Source: Lates calcarifer (taxonomy: Eukaryota > Chordata > Actinopteri > Centropomidae). Taken from it: 64,000 nt of DNA. The notes beneath the pieces are model-generated. The model searched no databases, was not told where the DNA came from, and saw only the letters and a list, made by a program, of their open reading frames with translations. The translations under genes and the position numbers were made by a program. This document shows positions 14,901 to 23,900 of this stretch, piece after piece (the first letter of the stretch is position 1; every line of letters starts with the position of its first letter). The DNA lies in contig NC_066847.1 in assembly GCF_001640805.2 (NCBI RefSeq), positions 19,955,504 to 20,019,503 on the forward strand. Reading direction: 5' to 3'.

Positions 14901-17900
14901 TTTGCTGAGGCATTTTTCTTTGTTTATTACCCTTACAGGGCATTCAATTTCATTCTCTTGTATTGCTTCAGGGCAAAATGGCCAGGGCAGCTTTGTTACT
15001 CAGAGGTGGCAATGAATTACATTTCTGATGAGCTGTTCCGTCAGCTACAACCTGCCATTGTAAAAGCAGTCACTCAACAAGCTTTTTTTTTTTTTCGAGG
15101 AAGGCAAAAGTATGGCATGACAGTATGTCTGTGTGTGCACGTAATGACTGAATCAGTAACATGTAAAATGTTTAGACTTTACAGAATTCTCTTGTTTCAT
15201 ATACTTGATTCTTCAGGACAACAACACCAGTTTATGGTTTTTAGTAAATTGGATACAAATGATGCAGATCCAGCAAAACAGTGAACTTTGATCTTTGTGG
15301 GTAAGGGCACAGGGTCACAGCACAAGCTGCTCTCTACATTATCACACACATACTCAAGCGTCAGATCCATTTTGTCAATAAACTGAAAGGGCAAACATTA
15401 ATCAGACAGCCATGACTGCATGCTCTTTTCCTGCCTGATTAAGCGCTGTGTCACTCATGCTGCTTTATTCCACTTTAGAGATCAGTTTTTGTTGCCAATG
15501 TGTTGGTTCAACTTTTCACCAACAGTCATGCTTTCAGTTCTGTTTGTAATAGAACAGATCATCTGATTATTCTCTTTCAATAACAATGTCTGCACTGCAT
15601 CTCCAAACTCATTGTTCAGGTGCTGAAGAAAGCACTGAAGCCCACCACACTGTCCTTGAACAAGAAAGGATATCTCTGTATAGTACAGTAATGCTTCCAA
15701 ATAAAGCCAGCTCCCTGTCAAGACTAATATATCTTGGTAACAAAAGCAACATCTGTCTAGTTCAACCTCAGTGAGGGCACTCAGACGTCTCCTCTCCACT
15801 CAGGAAGGAAGGTGTGTGTCAGGCAGGTAACAAGAACAGATGCGAGCTTCACAGAGTGTCTTCATCCTCTAAATCTCAAAGTTATTGTGTCATCATAGAG
15901 GGTGAGAAGAACTGGCCTTAAGCTGACATCAAGACTAACAGTGCCAATAGTTTCTTTTATAGTTGAGACATTTGTTGTGCACCATAATGTTGGTCACTGT
16001 GTAAACTGTGCCAGATCAGAGCCAAGAGCTTTTCACCATCTGCTCTTTGTCTGTGCAGTATTTAACTCCAAACACTGTCAGGGTGAAAAAGGCTGAGACT
16101 GCAGTCATTTTTGACTTTGAAACTTTTCTGTCAGGGGTCTTTCTCAGCCTTTGAATACTTTGAAATAAGAAATCATGCTTTAAGCCATAAATAATATAAC
16201 AACATAATAACATAAAAAGTGATTAATTTTGCTCATGTAATGTAATTTGCTGCCGTGGTAGCTGCAGTGGGGAGGAACATTTTTCGTTTTTTTTTTTGTG
16301 AAATAGCTCAACAAAATTTGGTACATACATTAATGTCCCCCTGAGGATGAATTTTAATGTAACTTTTCATATAGTGCTATCATCAGGTGAAAATTAGAAT
16401 TTGTCCATTTAAATTATGTAAAAATGTGTTAACTGTATTTTCTGACTTTTTTTTTTGTTTTTTGGGGGGGGGTAAGTTGTCGTATTGATTTTACACATGG
16501 CTCAAGACTTTCCCTCTGATCACCTTATTGAACTGATTTATACTTGCAACACAGCAACCATATTAAGGTATTATTTTTTTCTTGCACAGTAGTTTTACAC
16601 TGAGCCATTCTTCTTCCGCCCAGTTTTCTGCTGGACCTTCATGATGCTGCCAGGCCAGGTTGTAAATTTATGAGGCACTTTACACAGCCTCCATTCAGTG
16701 ATGTAATTGTGACCACCGTGTCCCTTTATAGCCCAGTTTTATAGAGGCCTCTTACAACTCCCATTGGCCATATTGATGTTAGGTTTACAAGTTATAAACA
16801 TGCTGTGAGCTCTAGCTCTGCTATTATTTTTACCTGAAATCGCAGCCTCGAAATGAATTAAGTGCTGATGTGATTGACAAATGGTTTTCAGTGCCTGAGG
16901 GCTCATCTGAACAGTCACTGCTGCTGTCTAACCTCACACTAAATTTTTCAGAATAGCCAGGAGCGGGAGGGGAAATGGACTTGTGTGCTTTTAGGCAAGG
17001 TTGTGAACTTATTACTTAATAACTTTTATACTCAAGAGATGTGCTACCTAGAACATAAGAGAATTATTTGTATACTGTGGTCATCAATTCAAACCTTAGA
17101 CGACCTTTGGTACAGTGACACAGAAAATACTCTTTTGTCAAGCAGCATGTTTGGCTATGTGTGAAAAGGATTGACAACTTATGACATATTAAATTACATC
17201 CTCATGTGAGGTCACAGGTGCCGTATCATATTCAGAGTTTTTTTACACTGATGACCTACAATGTGCTGGGAGACTTATTAATAAGTCATGTAACCCAGTG
17301 CACCACTTCTTCATGGCTCGCAGTGATGACATATATAGGGAGCATGCTAACATCCTAAACTAAGATGATGAACATGGTAAACATAACCTGCTAAACATTT
17401 TCATTGAGAGCCTATTACAGTAGCAGGCTAATGTTAGCGTTTAGCTCGAAGCACTGCTGTGCCTGTGTACAGCTTGACAGATCCATTAACATGACTTCAA
17501 TAAGACTCTGCAGCTATGTTAGTTGCTGTAATTTCACACAAATGCAAAACAACAGCAATTTAACCACTGTAGCTCGTAGCAGAGGCACCACAGATGTTGT
17601 AGCAATTTGTGTTCATTCCAGTCCAGTGGTGTGTGCTTGTCTTCAGGATTCTGTGATTGTTAAGTTTACTTATATAATTTCTGTTACTTTTAAGTCTGCC
17701 AATTTGAAGAAGTCATCTCTGGCTGTCTTGTAGAGCTGCCTGGTGTAGCAAAATTGTGTGTTGTTGTCCTGAAGAACCAGCTATGAGATTTAGCTTTATG
17801 TCTATATGAACTCTGAGTCACCTTCACCTCTTGCATGTCCAATTTTCCTAGAATGTGCTGAGGCTATTAGTTACCTGGGTAATACCTAATGCTGTATTTC

Positions 17901-20900
17901 CCAGGTTACCCTGAGATTGTCCACAAGCGCGGGGTGAGAGCTCGACTCATGAGGCTCTTTCCATGCTCCACAGCCAAAAAGCCATCCTCCAGTAATCAAA
18001 GCAAGTGGCTCTTCCAAGGATGTCTCACTCTCTCTGTCTCTCTCTGTGATGATTTTTCTGTGGTTGTTATCTAGGATGCTTTTACTTTCTGTGGCTTTTC
18101 TTGGTATGGGGGCATACACTCAATATAGGATTTAGTCACACATGATTGCATGGGCCAAAGTTCAGCTACAACATTTATTTTTAGAAATCTTTTTTTACTT
18201 TTCTTTTTACATTGCACATACCACATTTTGCTCTGGTAGTTGGGAAGTAAGCAGATGCTCTTTGAATGTGTGAAATGATGTGATATTTTACAAAGATTTG
18301 TTTTGTCCATTTTTCTCTACAGCCTATTAAAATGATTTTAATTCCCTCCATTGAGGTGGTTGCAGCTAAAAACTATGTTTGCATGTCATGGCATTCATTC
18401 AGTGAACACTCACATATATACTCTCACATATGTATATCTCAATTTAAACAAGACAGATACACATGAATCTACTATTTGCACACCTGTATACGACTTCGGG
18501 ACTAATTTAACAATGAAACCCAAATGAAGAGAGCAACATATGAGATCAAACAGCTGTCTTATTTTCTTAGAATATATCTCCTAACATCACCTATCAGTGC
18601 AAAGTAACAGCTCCATAGCAGTAGGTTAATTGTGGTCTTTTGGCTGTGGGCCACAATAAGGCCCTTGGAGCTAATGAGGCATTTAGACACTGTGTCATAC
18701 CTCAGGTATATGAGAGGCCCTGCGCCAACGAGACAAGTCAAACACTGTGCTGTGAGGACATTGCAGTCTGTGACAGGGCCTAGACAGCATCTGCCATCAT
18801 TACAGCCCCATTAAAAAGTTTCACAGGGTTCAACTGCTCTCCTTGATGAAGAGGCTCTCTGCCTCAAGGACTTTGTTCAGGGGTCTCAATAATGCTAATT
18901 ACCTCTGCTGTCTTATTTAGTGTAGAGAAGAAGAGGCAGTTCAAATTTTTTGGTTGGTTTTATGCAGTAACAATCGCAAAAAAAAAATTTAAAAAAAGAG
19001 GACCTGAGATAATGACCAGAAAAACAGCTTAGAATTAAATCACTTGAGAAGATTTTCTTTGTTCTCAGGAAGGTTACTTAGAATTTGTGGTAATGTCTTG
19101 CCAAAATGTGGCATTTTGGATAGTGAGATTGCAAATGTCTTGGTTCATTTGCTTAGCTCTTGGTGATATTTGGGAGTCTGTAATGGGATGTCTCACACTG
19201 TAGCCTCAAAATGTTAATTTGAAACGTCTCTAAGTATCTGGTCACATCTGACCGTCTTCCTCCTCCTCTCCAGACAGCGTTGAAGATGAGCTTGAACTAT
19301 CTGCAGTCCGCCATCGCCCCGAGGGCCTGGAACAGCTTGAAGCCCAGACACGTTTCTCCCGCAAGGAGCTACAGATCCTATACCGTGGCTTCAAGAATGT
19401 AAGTGACAAGGCCACCATGCAGCCTTAGCACCATGTATAATGTACAGCTCAGTGGGCTTTGTTCTCTCCCGGATACCTCTCTCTCCCTGGCATCAAAAAT
19501 GTTTGTTTCTCTTTGATTTTCTTTGATTTATTCTTTTACAACTTTCTGTAGTTGCAAGGTGTGTTTCTACTCGAGTCTCCTCAAACAGCAGCACTTCCTT
19601 TTAGTTCTCGTTGCTATTCAGGTTCCACTCTGCTTGTGTAGCAAAAAAATAACAAGCGTTTACACAGTGTTATTCTGCTGAATCATCTGCATCTTGCACT
19701 AAATGTTATCAAGTCAAATTGTGCTTACCACAGAAAATTGGAATTTCTGTGCATTGTTCACTGTGCCACGGATAATTAGGTCATACCTCGAACCGATTCA
19801 GGAAGATTACTGATGAGCAGTCCAGTTCATGAGCAGCCCATATGAAACCACCTCACTTCATTGTCACCTCCAGTGTGAGGCGTAATGAGATGACCCAGAA
19901 TTAACTCAACCCAAATTGTCTGGTGATGAAAGAAAGGAGCATAGTCCTGTGACAGTGAGATTCCCACGAGGCTTCCGTTTTCCTGTTGAGCCTGGACCGT
20001 GCTCCAGCCGAGTCCCCGCAAAGCCTGCCCATTAGTCCGCTTCCACTTGAGACAGAGTAAGAGGTAAGAACTGTACTAATGAGGCCTTTAATTTGTGCCA
20101 CACACTTAGCCTGACTTCCCTTAACGCTGAGGGAGTGGATATTGCATATGTTTATAGACACACTTTCTTTTTTTTTTTCCTCCTCCTTCTTTTTTTTTAA
20201 CATTATAAAGTTTGCATTTTATTTTTAGCCACATTAGCGCTGTGGCTCGAGGGATGGCAATATCAGTTAGTTGGTCAGTCCACCACTTTGGTCCAGCCAG
20301 AAATATCTCGACAGCTACCGGTTGGATTGCCATGAAAGTCCCTACAGATTTTCATGGTCCTGAGAGGATGAAGCCTAATGACTGATGTTTTCTGGGGCAG
20401 AATTCTGAATATGTCTTAACAACTATTTGATCAAATTGCAATGACGTACTTTACGTTTTTGTTCAAAGTTACTTGTCTCTTCTATTTAATTGGACAGATG
20501 TTGTTGAGGCAGAAGTCCATATTGGACAAAGAGAAATAATCACAGCACTTAAATTACAGCTACATATCAGTTGTCCATCATGAAGTCTACAGTGAGGCTC
20601 ATTTTGTAACTGCCAGGGTCAAACAGCTCATCTCTGCCCTGCCCCAGCCTGGTGACATTGGCAGAATAAAGGCAAGCTTTTAAGGCGAGCCAGACTAATA
20701 GAAGCTGGCATGGTTCCCATGATGAGAAATTTGGCCTTTTGTCCTTGGTGTCCAGGGTTTCGAATCAAATCAAATGCCTCTAATACAGGTGGCAGGATGA
20801 GGTCGTTTGTCTGGACAACAAACTTTACGAGTCATTCACTTGTAGCACAGAGGCTCAGCATGGAGCTTTGTCTTAGATCCAGCAATATGTCCAGCAGGGA

Positions 20901-23900
20901 CCAAAACAAGCCCTTTGACTCTGACTGATGGTCTTAAGGTGGAATTTGAGCAAAGGTCAATCTAAGGGTATGAGAGAATCCAGTGTTTCATAAATTCCTT
21001 GACCCCAGACTACAGGAAATAACACAGTATTAACCTTATGTCTGGCTAAATCTGCTGGCTTTTCATGGTTCACCGTCCGGGGCATTGCCTCAGGCATTAG
21101 ATTAAGATCTCACAGTTTCTATTCCATCAGTGATGATGCCTCTGTTCGCAGGTTTATTTCATTCCCAGCACTGTTTATTGCTGCATCGCTTCACAAGTCT
21201 CAGAAAGGAATTTCATGCCTGGCCAGTTTTGCATTTCACAGACTGTATTTGTGATTTTATTATCATGGATGAGCTAATTTTACAAGCATATCAAATGAAT
21301 ACAAATACATTCTCTGACCTCTCACTCTGTCTAATGAGATTGGCACTAAATAATGTGCAAAATGGAACAACATCCAAGGACAAGTGGAAAATAATGCCCT
21401 CATTTGTTATCATCACCATGTAGAAGTAGATCAAACAAATGTATACACATAAAAATTACATATATTAAAATGGGAAGATATAGAAAGAAATTATTATATA
21501 TGCACCTTGACCAATACCTTAAAAATCATAAGGGATAGGTTAGGAATGAGAGACTTATTGTGTAACTGAGGTCCTCACTTTTACCTTACACTCACTTCAT
21601 AACTGAACTAAAGTATAACTATTTCACTGAACTTTAAATCGAATTGCATGGGCACTGAGTTGTACATGATAACTAGATAACATACTCGCTTCATTCTCAA
21701 TTGGAAAAACGGCCGCAATCTCCAATATCATCATGAGACAGAAAAGATAAATTACAATACAATCAGATGAATTCTGCCGTCAGTGAGAGTCTCGGTTCAA
21801 CAATCACAAAATTTTACTGACCTTTAATTTTCCTTCAGATTTGAAGATGAGTTAGCAAGGTTAGAAGAAGACTTGGAGCACAGCCATTTATATATTGCTG
21901 TCTCACTTAATCAGTGTGTTATTAGTGTTGACAGCTGTATGTGTACAGACACACACACACATCCACACACACAAGCGTGCACAGACTCTACAAGTGAAGT
22001 GAAAAGACAGGTTTTAAAAATCCCCCTCTCCTCACTTTAAGCACTTAATTACATGACATTTCCTTGCACTGCTTCAACAAAAGGTTGACTGTTGACAGCC
22101 CATTCACTGCAGTGTTGTAGAACATAAACAATGCTCTAATTAACAGAGGCTCTACTAAACAAATACAAAGAAATACTGTCTGTGTCACATGTACAAAGTT
22201 ACGGAGAACTTTTTTTGTTTGTTTTTTTGATTTGTATATATTTGATGTTCTCCCAATGCTGAACATCTCTGCAGTCTCTGATAGAATAGTTGCTTAAACT
22301 GAGAAACATCTTTTGGGAAATACATTTGTGTGTTAGATGAGAAGACAGATACCACTCACATTTGTTCAGCCAGGCCTCCAAGCTTCAGCCAGGACATGGT
22401 TAGCTTAGCTTAGCATGAAACAGAGATGCCAAGGAGTGTCTGCACCCGGCCAAGAAATAGTTCAGCACATAATACCCCGTAAATTAGGTAGTGTTTACAC
22501 CTCTCTGTGTATACATTAATCAAATGTGTGGAAATGTCTTTTCCATAGACTGTATATAAAAATTATTATATACAGTTTTTATATATAGTCTATGGTCTTT
22601 TCCCAGCACTTCTTTCACTCTCCTCTAGCACCATCATCAGGTCAGAAGTTAAATTAACATCTTTGTTTATGACGAAACACTCATTCTGTCATAAACGTGC
22701 AGACATGACAGTCACAATCCATTCCACTATGGCCAGTATAGCTCAGATGCTACATGGTCTGTCTACTATGGAGAATAGTTTTCTCTGTGCTATACTGGTC
22801 TATCGTGAACAGCACAATGGATTCCACTGACTCTCAGACTTCATATAATCAGGCCACAGAAGTATGATGTTGAGACAAACTTGTTCTCATTCTGTCTCCC
22901 TAACTTCCCCAAAATTCTTGACCTCACCTCACCCTATAAGATATGCAACTGGGTCTGTGAGACAACAGAAGAGCAGTGTCAGGGGACTGATACAGACAAC
23001 CTTGCAGCATCCTCTTAGCTTGAAACACAAGGAGCCCTTTTGAAGCAAGACAACAAGGTTTGATCTGTATTTTCTCACCCTCTCAGCTCTGTTTCCCGAA
23101 GTAGCTGATCAGACATGGTCACAAGAAGCAGGAAACCCAGCATTTCCTATGATTCCCGCTTTCTCCCTCAAACTGAGAAAAATGTATGGAGCAAATAGCT
23201 GGCTAAAGCAAACTGCCTTTTACCCTAAAACACAAAAATGCAAATGCTGAATTAAATGTATTGTTTTCAACATTACAACAACATTCAGATATGTTTAGAA
23301 TATGTAAATACACAAGCGCCTTATATGTATTTTCACAATTTGTCTGATTTCTGCTGAAACTGTACAGAGAGGTGTTCATGTTATTGTATCCATCCCATGT
23401 ATAGCCTGTTCCTTATCTTTAATTTCCTACAACAACCTCCACTATGGCAATGGTTTATTTTCTTCTATAGAAAACCCAGAGACACATGTGCCTCCTGGTT
23501 CAGAAATTGTCTATATGGGTGGAGCATTTTCTCTATTTGTAAAGTCAATGTCCTGCCAGAGTGTGCAGTGTACTGCCTCTGAAGCAGAAACTGAACCTGT
23601 AACACTACCTGCTTTTATCACCATGCTGCTCTGAGCAAGGTTGTCCACCATGTCTATGGCTGGCCCTTTTCTTTGAAAAGACACAAAGCATGCTTCTTGG
23701 AAGCGTTACATAAGAGTATTTTCCACTGAATGCTACCAGACAATCACAAGTAGGTGACTTTGTATGGCTGTGGATGAGATTTCTGTTGAGGCTTGGATGG
23801 TTTGCAGTTTTGATATCATCAAACTAAGAATGAGTTTTTATCTATTTAATACTGTCTGATAGACTGTGAAGTCACAAAAATGAAACATTTATAAAATGTC

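Larger units (their letters stand above)
2999..17904 (+). other. kcnip4 large intron (repeat fragments, no other gene seen)
   Basis: About 15 kb without convincing coding exons on either strand. It holds degenerate interspersed repeats (4500-4965, 6615-6805, 16290-16400, 17330-17460), a tRNA-derived SINE-like fragment (4970-5045), CA microsatellites near 6036-6068 and 6211-6245, and homopolymer tracts such as T(21) at 8883-8903. A first exon to pair with the alternative exon at 17905 was looked for and not found; it may lie upstream of the window. Confidence 0.7.
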
